A stretch of 17,212 nucleotides of DNA from Clostridiales bacterium (GTDB lineage: Bacteria > Bacillota > Clostridia > Oscillospirales > Oscillospiraceae): contig JAJPXR010000118.1 in the NCBI GenBank assembly GCA_021205375.1, positions 1 to 17,212 of the forward strand. The letters run 5' to 3'. A program made the translations under genes and the position numbers. The notes under the pieces are model-generated. The model was not told the origin of the DNA. It ran no database searches and saw only the letters and a program-made list of their open reading frames with translations. Within the stretch, counting starts at the first letter, position 1; each line of letters begins with the position of its first letter. Shown one piece after another: positions 6,741 to 13,215 of this stretch.

Positions 6741-8243
6741 ATGAGCAAAAAACTTACCCTGAAAACGGTGATTAAAGCGGTGGCGTTTCTGGTCGTTTTC
6801 GCCCTGTTGTTCCACTTGGCCACAGAGTTGCTGCGCTCCAAGTGGACGAGTGACAACCAGGAACGGTATGTGCTGGGGAATTTTTACGAGCTGGACGAGG
6901 ACAGCGTGGACGTGCTGTTTCTGGGCAGCAGCCAGATCATCTACGGCGTGGACCCGGTGGAGCTGTATGACTACGCCGGTATTTCCGCCTACTGCCTGGG
7001 CGGTTCCTCTGCCACGCTGATGAGCAGCTATTATTGGCTCATCGAGGCGGAAAAGACCCAAAGCCCCTCGGTGATCATGCTGGAGACCAGCTCCCTGTTT
7101 GAGGAGGTCAAAGAGCACCAGGAACGCAAGAAAGTGGACGAGATGAAGTTCTCTCTGAACAAGCTGCAGTTTATCCGCGACCTGACCGGACTGGACGGCA
7201 TCAGTGAATCCTTCCTCAGCTACCTGATTCCCATCGTCAAATACCACGTCCGCTGGTCGGAGCTGACGGCGAAGGACTTTGGCATGTGGATGGACTCCGA
7301 CGTGGCCTACCGTGGATTTGACATCGTTGACCAGTGCAAAAAGGGCCTGGACTATGACCGGATGATCATCGACAACGACGACCCGGATGGGAACCAGCGG
7401 GAGCTGTACGACTACCAACTGGAGTATCTGGTGAAAATCGTGGACTACTGCCAGGAGAACGACATCGAGCTGGTACTGTTCAAAACACCGAAATTCAGTT
7501 GGGTCGGCAGCGATTCCGCCCAGGTGCAGGCCTTGGCGGACCAGTACGGGCTGACCTACCTGGACTACAACTGGGAGGAACTGCTGACCTCTTTCGATTA
7601 CAACATTGAGACGGACATGAAGGACTACGACCACCTGAGTACATTGGGCGCGGACAAGTTCAGCGACTGCCTGGCGGATTACCTGACCGCCAACTACGAC
7701 CTGCCGGACCGGCGGGAGGACGAAGATTTCGACCTGCAAATCAACCGGGACACCTACAACCAGGAGCATACGGACGCCGCCCTGGTCACCACCACCGACG
7801 CGGTGGAGTGGCTGACCCTGTTGACGCAGCATACCACCTGCGATGTTTTCATCGCCACCAACGGGGACGTGGGCGGTCTGGTTTCCGATGAAATTGCCGA
7901 CCTGCTGGCCGAGCTGGGGCTGGAGACCGACCTGAATACCCTGTCCTCCGGCGACTGTCTCGTGGCCTGGCTGACCAGCGACGGGACCTCAGTGGAAGAG
8001 GTGGCTCAGGCGGAAAAGGCCGAGATCAGCGGCACCCTGGGCAACGGTGTCAGCTACAGCGTCACCAGCAAGAACCAGGGGGAGACCGTTTCGGCGGAGA
8101 TAACCCTCAACGACACGGCTGGCAGCCTGAACGGGGCCGGGCTGAACATTGTCGTTTACAGCGAGAGCCGGTGGCTGGGCATTGAGACGGTCTGCATCAA
8201 CCTGGAGACCGGCGAAATGACCTGTATGACCAATTCCGGTTGA
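6741..8243 (+). CDS. Membrane-anchored SGNH/DltD-like protein, copy 2
   Basis: A 500-residue paralogue of the preceding protein, alignable along its whole length, with well over half of the N-terminal residues identical by eye. It has one membrane helix (about 10-30), the nucleophile block DVLFLGSSQIIYGVDP with Ser64, and KDYDHLS with Asp295 and His298, so the catalytic set is intact. The C-terminal domain (about 340-500) is also kept, with VFIATNGDVGGL and GAGLNIVVYS. The ATG at 6741 follows GGGAGG by 4 nt; upstream in-frame codons are in the intergenic gap and not supported. A strong terminator follows at 8280. Retention of both active sites suggests two acceptors or two steps, not decay of one copy. 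It is probably co-transcribed with the cassette, with a possible internal promoter. Confidence 0.78.
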   Translation: MSKKLTLKTVIKAVAFLVVFALLFHLATELLRSKWTSDNQERYVLGNFYELDEDSVDVLFLGSSQIIYGVDPVELYDYAGISAYCLGGSSATLMSSYYWLIEAEKTQSPSVIMLETSSLFEEVKEHQERKKVDEMKFSLNKLQFIRDLTGLDGISESFLSYLIPIVKYHVRWSELTAKDFGMWMDSDVAYRGFDIVDQCKKGLDYDRMIIDNDDPDGNQRELYDYQLEYLVKIVDYCQENDIELVLFKTPKFSWVGSDSAQVQALADQYGLTYLDYNWEELLTSFDYNIETDMKDYDHLSTLGADKFSDCLADYLTANYDLPDRREDEDFDLQINRDTYNQEHTDAALVTTTDAVEWLTLLTQHTTCDVFIATNGDVGGLVSDEIADLLAELGLETDLNTLSSGDCLVAWLTSDGTSVEEVAQAEKAEISGTLGNGVSYSVTSKNQGETVSAEITLNDTAGSLNGAGLNIVVYSESRWLGIETVCINLETGEMTCMTNSG

Positions 8244-8279
8244 GAACCGGCGAGACGAATCGGAATATAGAAGAAATCC

Positions 8280-8311
8280 AAGCGCTGCGCCTGTCGGTGC
8301 AGCGCTTTTTT
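8280..8311 (+). terminator. Intrinsic terminator of the acylation cassette
   Basis: A 12-bp stem AAGCGCTGCGCC / GGTGCAGCGCTT (one G-T pair) with a TGTC loop is followed by an uninterrupted T-run. It lies 37 nt after the stop of the second DltD-like gene and defines the end of the operon. Confidence 0.88.
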
Positions 8312-8400
8312 CTGTCCGGAAGGAAAACTGCACAAAGCGGCGCGAAATTTCCCTTTCAGATGTGGCGCTATTGCAGATGAGCGATTTCATCCTCGTTTAA

Positions 8401-8461
8401 GGTTGGACGCGTATACTACGTATAGCAGTGGGAGAACCCTGTCCCCACCAAGTTGACCAAC
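8401..8461 (+). promoter_or_regulatory. Possible promoter and folded leader of the beta-helix lipoprotein
   Basis: A TATACT hexamer (8412-8417) could be a -10 element but has no good -35. The segment could also fold with GGTTGG (8401-8406) pairing with CCAACC (about 8456-8461) around an inner GTGGG / CCCAC stem. Weak evidence only. Confidence 0.25.
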
Positions 8462-8488
8462 CGATTCTTTATCAACGAGGTATATTTT

Positions 8489-10513
8489 ATGAAAAAAATT
8501 CTCAGCCTGGTGCTGGCTCTGGCCATGGCGCTGAGCCTGACGGCCTGCGGCAGCACAACGTCCACCACCGACACTGACAGCGAAGATACCAGCGCCGCCG
8601 GGGAAACGGACGCTTCCACCACCTACACCGGCACCGTCATCGCCTTGACGCTGGAAAGCATCACCATCACCACCGACGACGAAGAAGAAGTGGAAATTCC
8701 CTACTCCGAGGACACCACCTTCACCCGCGAGGGCGGCATGGGCGGCGGTAATATGACCGGCGGCGGCTCCGCCCCGGACGGGGAGGCTCCCGACGGTGAC
8801 GGTGAAAGTGCCGACAGCGACAGCACGACCTCTGACGATGGCACCGAAGCCAATACTGCCACTGGAAACGGCAACACCGTCCTCTCCGAGACTTCCGCCG
8901 AAGTGAGTGACGACGACAGCGCGGACGACGCTGCCGCCGAGGGCGGCGAGGTCCCCGACGACCTGCCCGACGGCGCAGGTGGGGAAATCCCTTCCGGTGA
9001 CGGCGGGGAAGCACCTTCCGGCGACAGCGGTTCCATGCCCTCCGACATGGGCGGCGGCATGAGTGAGACGCTGACCTATCAGGACCTGTCCCTGGGGGAC
9101 ACCGTGACCATCGTGGTGGGTTCTGACGGCGTGGCGGAGAGCGTCACCATCTCCTCCGGCGATACCGACACCGCAGGCGGTAACATGGGCGGCGACAGCA
9201 GCCAGTCCTCCGGCGTGGACGACTACGACGCCGCCAACGAGTACACCGAGGACACCAGCGTCTCCGACACCGAGCTGACCAGCACCGGCACCGACGAAAA
9301 CGCCGTGTTGGTGGCCACCGAGGGCATCACCGTGGACTTGGACAACGTGACCATCACCCGCACCTCCGACGACAGCACCGGCGGCGACAACTCCAGCTTC
9401 TATGGCGTGGGAGCTGCTGCGCTGGCGGCTCTGGGGACGCTGACCATTGAGGACAGCATCATCACCACCAACGCGGCGGGTGGCGCAGGCGTGTTCGCCT
9501 ATGGCGACGGCGTGGTCTACGTCTCCGACACCACCATCACCACCCAGCAGGACACCTCCGGTGGCATCCACGTGGCCGGGGGCGGCACCCTCTACGCCTG
9601 GGACCTGACTGTGGAGACCTCCGGTGAGTCCTCCGCCGCTATCCGCTCTGACCGGGGCAGCGGCACCATGGTGGTAGACGGCGGCAGCTACACCTCCAAC
9701 GGCACCGGCTCCCCCGCCGTGTACAGCACGGCGGACATCACCGTCAACGACGCCACCCTGACCGCCACCGGCTCCGAGGCCATCTGCATCGAGGGCCTGA
9801 ACACCATCCGGCTGTTCGACTGCGGCCTGTCCGGAGCCATGGCCGATTCCGACCAGAACGACTGCACCTGGAACGTCATTCTCTACCAGAGCATGTCCGG
9901 CGACTCCGAGGAGGGCAACAGCACCTTTGAGATGGTGGGCGGCAGTCTGACCGCCGCCAATGGCGGGATGTTCTACACCACCAACACCGAGTCCACCTTC
10001 ATTATCTCTGATGTGGATATCACCTACGCGGACGACAGCGACTTCCTGCTGAAATGCACCGGCAACAGCAACGCCAGAGGGTGGGGCTCCACCGGCTCCA
10101 ACGGCGCGGACTGTAATTTCACCGCCATCGACCAGGTCCTGGAGGGCGACGTGATTTGGGACACCATCAGCCAACTGGACTTCTACCTGACCGAGGGCAG
10201 CACCCTGACCGGTGCGGTAGTGGACGATGAATCCAACGCCGGGGACGGCGGCAGCGGTTACGCTAACCTGTATATCGACTCCACCAGCACCTGGGTCGTC
10301 ACCGGCGACAGCGTGCTGACCGACCTCCAGTGCGCGGGCACCATCGTGGACGAGAACGGCGACACCGTCTCCATCGTGGGCAGCGATGGCACCGTCTACG
10401 TGGAAGGCGCCAGCGCCTACACCGTCACCGTGGAGAGTTACTCCGACAGCGCGGACGTCTCCGGCGCGTCCTCTGTGGACGCCTGGGAGGATTTCCAGGT
10501 GGCGGAACCGTGA
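8489..10513 (+). CDS. Beta-helix surface lipoprotein with acidic Gly/Ser/Asp-rich insert
   Basis: A 674-residue lipoprotein; the signal peptide ends in LTAC with Cys20 the lipid site. Residues 46-80 (YTGTVIALTLESITI...) and 193-222 (ETLTYQDLSLGDTVTIVV...) look like the two halves of one small beta-barrel of the DUF5666 type. They are separated by a low-complexity insert (about 81-192) of MGGG motifs and Asp/Glu/Ser. From about 250 to 640 there are successive short strands with repeated D-x-T-I-T-T and N-G-G-x-Y type turns, a pattern of right-handed parallel beta-helix proteins used for carbohydrate binding or adhesion. The ATG follows GAGG by 9 nt. It is transcribed apart from the acylation cassette, since a terminator intervenes. 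It may bind or display on surface polysaccharide; enzymatic activity cannot be excluded. Confidence 0.8.
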   Translation: MKKILSLVLALAMALSLTACGSTTSTTDTDSEDTSAAGETDASTTYTGTVIALTLESITITTDDEEEVEIPYSEDTTFTREGGMGGGNMTGGGSAPDGEAPDGDGESADSDSTTSDDGTEANTATGNGNTVLSETSAEVSDDDSADDAAAEGGEVPDDLPDGAGGEIPSGDGGEAPSGDSGSMPSDMGGGMSETLTYQDLSLGDTVTIVVGSDGVAESVTISSGDTDTAGGNMGGDSSQSSGVDDYDAANEYTEDTSVSDTELTSTGTDENAVLVATEGITVDLDNVTITRTSDDSTGGDNSSFYGVGAAALAALGTLTIEDSIITTNAAGGAGVFAYGDGVVYVSDTTITTQQDTSGGIHVAGGGTLYAWDLTVETSGESSAAIRSDRGSGTMVVDGGSYTSNGTGSPAVYSTADITVNDATLTATGSEAICIEGLNTIRLFDCGLSGAMADSDQNDCTWNVILYQSMSGDSEEGNSTFEMVGGSLTAANGGMFYTTNTESTFIISDVDITYADDSDFLLKCTGNSNARGWGSTGSNGADCNFTAIDQVLEGDVIWDTISQLDFYLTEGSTLTGAVVDDESNAGDGGSGYANLYIDSTSTWVVTGDSVLTDLQCAGTIVDENGDTVSIVGSDGTVYVEGASAYTVTVESYSDSADVSGASSVDAWEDFQVAEP

Positions 10514-10515
10514 GG

Positions 10516-10540
10516 AATTTGCAATTAGCAATGTGCAATG
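10516..10540. repeat. Short AT-rich repeat after a stop codon
   Basis: AATTTGCAATTAGCAATGTG plus CAATG is a near copy of the sequence at 14141-14170. Both lie immediately after a stop codon. Confidence 0.55.
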
Positions 10541-10588
10541 AGCTGGTTTTTCGCTGTGTGATTATCCTTTTTGGTCAGCTATAGCCAG

Positions 10589-10686
10589 AAACCCCTCCGT
10601 CACGGCTTACGCCGTGCCACCTCCCCTTTCAGGGCAGGGAGCGAAGCGGAAGTGCCGCTTGACGGCGGAGGCAAGAGGGGTGGCTC
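10589..10686. repeat. Dispersed GC-rich repeat, copy 2
   Basis: Begins AACCCCTCCG, contains the hairpin CACGGC-ttac-GCCGTG, the block CACCTCCCCTTT, and ends GGAGGCAAGAGGGGTGGC. Outer CCCCTC and inner CCTCCCC blocks recur in inverted form at the other end, giving nested inverted repeats. Confidence 0.75.
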
Positions 10687-10770
10687 ATTATCGAAAATGG
10701 GGTTTCGCGGCAAACTTGTTCAAAGTTGATACGAAGGAATAATTACTAACACTACTTCAAATAGGCCCCA

Positions 10771-10832
10771 AGCCGAAAGGCTATCTATAGACCGCCCGAA
10801 CCAGAGGGATTTGGTTTGGGCGGTCGCCTTTT
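10771..10832 (+). ncRNA. Candidate structured RNA or terminator pair
   Basis: AGCC-GAAA-GGCT, a stem closed by a GNRA tetraloop (10771-10782), is followed by a 13-bp hairpin GACCGCCCGAACC / GGTTTGGGCGGTC (10790-10825) and GCCTTTTC. A possible promoter with AATAAT (10738-10743) and TTGTTC (10716-10721) lies upstream. It may be a small RNA of about 80 nt or only the terminator of upstream transcription. Confidence 0.35.
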
Positions 10833-10861
10833 CGGGACAAAAGGTTCAGCAGACGCAAAAC

Positions 10862-10883
10862 AAAAAGCCCCCAGCCGGGGACT
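10862..10883 (-). terminator. Minus-strand intrinsic terminator
   Basis: Read on the minus strand, AGTCCCC-ggct-GGGGGCT is followed by a T-run. It lies just beyond the antisense promoter and would end the minus-strand transcript carrying the 25-codon ORF. Confidence 0.55.
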
Positions 10884-10912
10884 TGACAGAACGTCCGCTG
10901 AGGGGCTATAAT
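10883..10912 (+). promoter_or_regulatory. Near-consensus promoter for the antisense RNA
   Basis: A consensus TTGACA (10883-10888), an 18-bp spacer and a consensus TATAAT (10907-10912). It is the best match to consensus that I found in the window, and no plus-strand protein gene follows it, which points to an RNA product. Confidence 0.75.
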
Positions 10913-10918
10913 AAGCAT

Positions 10919-11016
10919 AGGAACAGGCGCTGTCCGACAACGGTTAGCCCTGATTAGAAACTGTTTCTGTTATTCTTCGAAACCGTCACTTGGCAGAGTG
11001 GCGGTTTCTGCGTTTT
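10919..11016 (+). ncRNA. Candidate antisense RNA (type I antitoxin-like)
   Basis: From the predicted start near 10919 the transcript runs about 100 nt and ends in an 11-bp hairpin GAAACCGTCAC / GTGGCGGTTTC (10979-11008) followed by TGCGTTTTA. It covers the last codons and 3' side of the minus-strand ORF at 10986-11063, so it is complementary to that mRNA. Convergent, 3'-overlapping pairs of this kind occur in type I toxin-antitoxin loci such as txpA/RatA and bsrG/SR4. It contains no plausible ORF. The assignment is inferred from layout. Confidence 0.5.
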
Positions 11017-11063
11017 ACGATGATCGTAACCGTATAGGCCCCGATATGTAACGTAATTCGCAT
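10986..11063 (-). CDS. 25-residue peptide, candidate type I toxin
   Basis: A short minus-strand ORF supported by a very strong ribosome site, AAGGGGGTGA, 7 nt from the ATG when measured from the G-run. The peptide begins MRITLHIGAYTVTIIV, an aliphatic stretch, and ends in a basic tail KRRNRHSAK. A short hydrophobic segment plus a charged tail is a common form for membrane-active type I toxins, though this one is shorter than most and I cannot assign it to a named family. A consensus-like promoter faces it from the 3' side and drives an overlapping antisense RNA. The minus-strand promoter is uncertain; TGG-TATTCT (TATTCT at 11145-11150) and TATACG (11102-11107) are candidates. Alternatives are a leader peptide or a chance ORF, but the ribosome site makes chance unlikely. 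Confidence 0.5.
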   Translation of the reverse strand: MRITLHIGAYTVTIIVKRRNRHSAK

Positions 11064-11067
11064 GATA

Positions 11068-11077
11068 TCACCCCCTT
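11068..11077 (-). promoter_or_regulatory. Strong ribosome binding site of the small peptide
   Basis: AAGGGGGTGA differs from the ideal anti-16S complement AAGGAGGTGA at a single position. This is what marks the 25-codon ORF as probably translated. Confidence 0.6.
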
Positions 11078-11167
11078 TTTTTGGGAGTGACTAACCGCCG
11101 CCGTATAAATGGACAGCGCCCTAACTCCAGATGGAGCTATGCACAGAATACCACTGGCGAACTTTTC

Positions 11168-11196
11168 TTGCTTTTATCGCAGGAAGGCAGTATAAT
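11168..11196 (+). promoter_or_regulatory. Promoter-like sequence upstream of the VanW region
   Basis: TTGCTT (11168-11173), a 17-bp spacer and a consensus TATAAT (11191-11196). A terminator-like hairpin follows almost at the predicted start site, so its product would be very short unless termination is relieved. Confidence 0.5.
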
Positions 11197-11237
11197 GGAC
11201 GGGTGACAGAGCCAATTCTGCCCACCCGCCCATTTTT
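11197..11237 (+). terminator. Terminator-like hairpin
   Basis: GGaCGGGTG pairs with CACCCGCC (one bulge) and is followed by CATTTTTG. It may insulate the VanW gene from upstream transcription. Confidence 0.55.
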
Positions 11238-11272
11238 GTGGAAATTTGGCATTGTTTGGCGGAGCTGGGGCC

Positions 11273-11301
11273 TTGCGGCCTTGTCCGGTACGCGGTATAA
11301 T
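11273..11301 (+). promoter_or_regulatory. Promoter of the VanW-family gene
   Basis: TTGCGG (11273-11278), a 17-bp spacer and a consensus TATAAT (11296-11301). The predicted start near 11308 leaves a leader of about 105 nt before the TTG start codon. Confidence 0.62.
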
Positions 11302-11312
11302 ACTATCGGCTG

Positions 11313-11363
11313 ATGGGCGCAGTGAAGGCCGTCAGACCAGTGTTGATTACGACTTCTTCTTGA
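11313..11363 (+). CDS. Possible 16-residue leader peptide
   Basis: An ATG about 5 nt from the predicted transcription start opens a 16-codon frame reading MGAVKAVRPVLITTSS, whose stop touches the terminator-like hairpin at 11363-11389. The position fits a translation-controlled attenuator. There is no ribosome site, so translation would be nearly leaderless, and an open frame this short often occurs by chance. Confidence 0.22.
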   Translation: MGAVKAVRPVLITTSS

Positions 11364-11389
11364 AGGGGACCGTTGTATCGGCCCCTTTT
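11363..11389 (+). terminator. Attenuator-like hairpin before the VanW gene
   Basis: AAGGGG-a-CCG / CGG-CCCCTT with a TTGTAT loop is followed directly by T residues. It sits between the promoter and the start codon, so it could terminate transcription before the gene. An upstream stem CTGATGGGC / GCCGTCAG (about 11310-11334) could compete or fold separately. Confidence 0.55.
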
Positions 11390-11398
11390 CAAAGCGAT

Positions 11399-11403
11399 GG
11401 AGG
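11399..11403 (+). promoter_or_regulatory. Ribosome site that selects the TTG start
   Basis: GGAGG lies 8 nt upstream of the TTG at 11412. The in-frame ATG at 11397 overlaps this site and has no ribosome site of its own, so the TTG is the more likely initiator. Confidence 0.65.
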
Positions 11404-11411
11404 CAACGAGT

Positions 11412-13145
11412 TTGGACGAACAGAAAGAAAAACACCAGCCCAAACGGGCTAAAGGCGTCACCCTGGGTTTGGGGACACGGGGCAAGCTGATCCTTGCCGC
11501 CGTGGTGCTGGTCCTGCTGTTGGGCGGGTACACCGCTCTGTGCGCCGCGGTGAACACGGCGCAGGTCCTCCCCAAAACAGTGGTGAACGGCGTAGCCCTG
11601 GGCGGCATGAACCAGGAGGAGGCCACCGCCGCGCTGGAGGCGGATTTTGAGGCCCGGTACAGCGACAGTCAGCTCACCGTGACCGCCAACGGCGAGAACT
11701 ACACCGTGGCCGTGGGGGAGTCCCTGACCATGGACATCGAGACGGCGGTGCAGGACGCATTGACCCAGCGAGCTTTTTTCACCCGAGGAGCCTATCTGGT
11801 GCGGGCGTATCTCTTCGGCACCCAGTGGACGGTGCTGCCCACCGTGGGGGACAGCGAAGCCCTGGCCCAGGCGGTGGAGGACAGCGGCCTGTTGGACATC
11901 AACACCACCGTACAGACCAGCTATGAGGTGAAGGACGGTCAACTGGTGTTCACCATGGGCACCACCGGCAACAGCGTGGACGAGGACGGGCTGCTGGAGC
12001 AGCTCACAACCGCCATCGAAGCGGGGGACTACGAAAGCGCCATTAACTGCCCCATGGTCATCGGGACGGTGGAAGCGGTGGACGTGGACGCGGTCTATGA
12101 GGAGCTTTACGTGGAGGCCGCCAACGCCACCCTGGACCCGGAGAACGACTATTCTATCGTGGAATCCGTCACCGGCGTCAGCTTTGACAAGGACGCGGTG
12201 CAGACCGCCCTGGACGCGGCGGCAGAGGGCGAGACCGTGGCCATCGACCTGGATTACGAGGAGCCAGAGGTCACCACCCAAAAGCTGGAGGATGGCCTGT
12301 TCGCCAACTACCTGGGGACCTACACCACCAAGGTCAGCGGCACCACCAACCGTATCTCCAACGTGAAGCTGGCGGCGGAGAAGGTCAGCGGGACGATTTT
12401 GCTCAGCGGCGAGGTGTTCTCCTACAACGACACCGTGGGGGAGCGGACAGCAGCCAACGGCTTTAAGGAGGCCGCTGCCTACCTGAACGGCGACACCGTC
12501 CAGGAGCTGGGCGGCGGCATCTGCCAGGTGTCCTCCACCCTATACGCCGCCTGCCTGTATTCTAACCTGGAGATCGTCCAGCGGCAGAACCACACCTATG
12601 CCTCCAGCTACATCGACCTGGGGCTGGACGCCACCGTCTCCTGGGGCGGGCCGGATTATCAGTTCTGCAACAACACGGTTTATCCCATCAAAATCGTGGC
12701 GGATTACGCCGACGGCTACCTGACTGTCACTATTCTGGGCACCAAGACCAACGACAACTATGTGAAGATGGTCAGCGAGACGCTGGATACCACCTACTAC
12801 GGCACCATCACCAAGGAGGACTCCAGCCAGTACGAGGGAGAGTCCACCGTCACCCAAAAGGGCGAGAACGGCTATAAGGTGCAGACCTACCGCCAGGTGT
12901 ACGACGGCGACGGCAACCTGATCTCCGAGACGGAGGAGGCGTACAGCGTCTACTCCAAGCACGATGAGATCGTCTACGTGGGGACTAAGAAGAAGGAGAC
13001 GACTACCACGACCACTGACAACTCCACGACCACAAAGAGCGACAGTACGTCAGGTGACAGCACGTCCACAGGTACGTCAAATAGCGACAGCACAACGACC
13101 ACCACCGACGACACGACCACCACCACGACGACCACTACCAACTGA
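11412..13145 (+). CDS. VanW-family envelope protein with G5 domain
   Basis: A 577-residue protein with a short basic cytoplasmic N-terminus, one membrane helix (about 25-47) and a large external part. About 50-290 corresponds to repeated alpha/beta modules of the kind placed before VanW (PG_binding_4-like). The VanW domain covers about 298-430, with the characteristic FSYNDTVGERTAANGF, GGGICQVSSTLY and the paired Cys371 and Cys381. A G5-like domain (about 460-525) and a disordered Thr/Ser tail (about 530-577) follow. VanW proteins occur widely in Gram-positive bacteria as cell-wall-associated proteins of undefined activity; linkage to vancomycin resistance is not implied. The start is TTG, chosen for its GGAGG site. 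A promoter and an attenuator-like hairpin precede it, suggesting conditional expression. Confidence 0.9.
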   Translation: MDEQKEKHQPKRAKGVTLGLGTRGKLILAAVVLVLLLGGYTALCAAVNTAQVLPKTVVNGVALGGMNQEEATAALEADFEARYSDSQLTVTANGENYTVAVGESLTMDIETAVQDALTQRAFFTRGAYLVRAYLFGTQWTVLPTVGDSEALAQAVEDSGLLDINTTVQTSYEVKDGQLVFTMGTTGNSVDEDGLLEQLTTAIEAGDYESAINCPMVIGTVEAVDVDAVYEELYVEAANATLDPENDYSIVESVTGVSFDKDAVQTALDAAAEGETVAIDLDYEEPEVTTQKLEDGLFANYLGTYTTKVSGTTNRISNVKLAAEKVSGTILLSGEVFSYNDTVGERTAANGFKEAAAYLNGDTVQELGGGICQVSSTLYAACLYSNLEIVQRQNHTYASSYIDLGLDATVSWGGPDYQFCNNTVYPIKIVADYADGYLTVTILGTKTNDNYVKMVSETLDTTYYGTITKEDSSQYEGESTVTQKGENGYKVQTYRQVYDGDGNLISETEEAYSVYSKHDEIVYVGTKKKETTTTTTDNSTTTKSDSTSGDSTSTGTSNSDSTTTTTDDTTTTTTTTTN

Positions 13146-13164
13146 CCGCGCGAGACAGAACAAA

Positions 13165-13189
13165 CGGCTCCGGCGTTTTGCCGGGGCCG
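13165..13189 (+). terminator. GC-rich hairpin after the VanW gene
   Basis: The 10-bp stem CGGCTCCGGC / GCCGGGGCCG (one T-G pair) has a GTTTT loop and lies 20 nt after the stop codon. No T-run follows, so it may be a weak terminator or an mRNA 3'-end stabiliser. Confidence 0.45.
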
Positions 13190-13215
13190 TAACTATACGG
13201 GGAAGTTTGTGGGGG

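Larger units (their letters stand above)
10926..11120. repeat. 10-bp inverted repeat bracketing the small ORF
   Basis: GGCGCTGTCC (10926-10935) is repeated in inverted form as GGACAGCGCC (11111-11120). A minus-strand transcript starting above 11120 and ending near 10862 could pair its 5' and 3' ends through these arms, a form of self-folding known for type I toxin mRNAs. Confidence 0.5.

Noticed and set aside
5595..7832. 745-codon minus-strand frame across both DltD-like genes
   Set aside because: It spans two paralogues and the gap between them and shows the repeated Val/Gln/Leu-rich text typical of antisense frames. Its apparent repeats arise from the duplication on the other strand.
1598..8243. 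Reading the cassette as an ordinary D-alanylation (dltABCD) operon
   Set aside because: Gene order, the Gly in place of the DltA aspartate, MBOAT length and the extra domains on two D-like proteins argue against it. I therefore gave no dlt gene symbols.
8387..10531. 714-codon open frame on the minus strand, longer than the gene opposite
   Set aside because: It is the shadow of the beta-helix lipoprotein in GC-rich, low-complexity sequence. The plus frame has a signal peptide, lipobox and ribosome site; the minus product is a Gly/Val/Ala/His-rich sequence without domain signs.
11373..11411. N-terminal extension of the VanW protein from TTG 11373 or ATG 11397
   Set aside because: The first start lies inside the attenuator stem and the second overlaps the GGAGG site. 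The TTG at 11412 has correct spacing.
12994..13142. Thr-codon-rich stretch at the end of the VanW gene as a DNA repeat array or CRISPR
   Set aside because: It is a low-complexity coding tail of ACC/ACG/ACT codons without regular unit or spacers.
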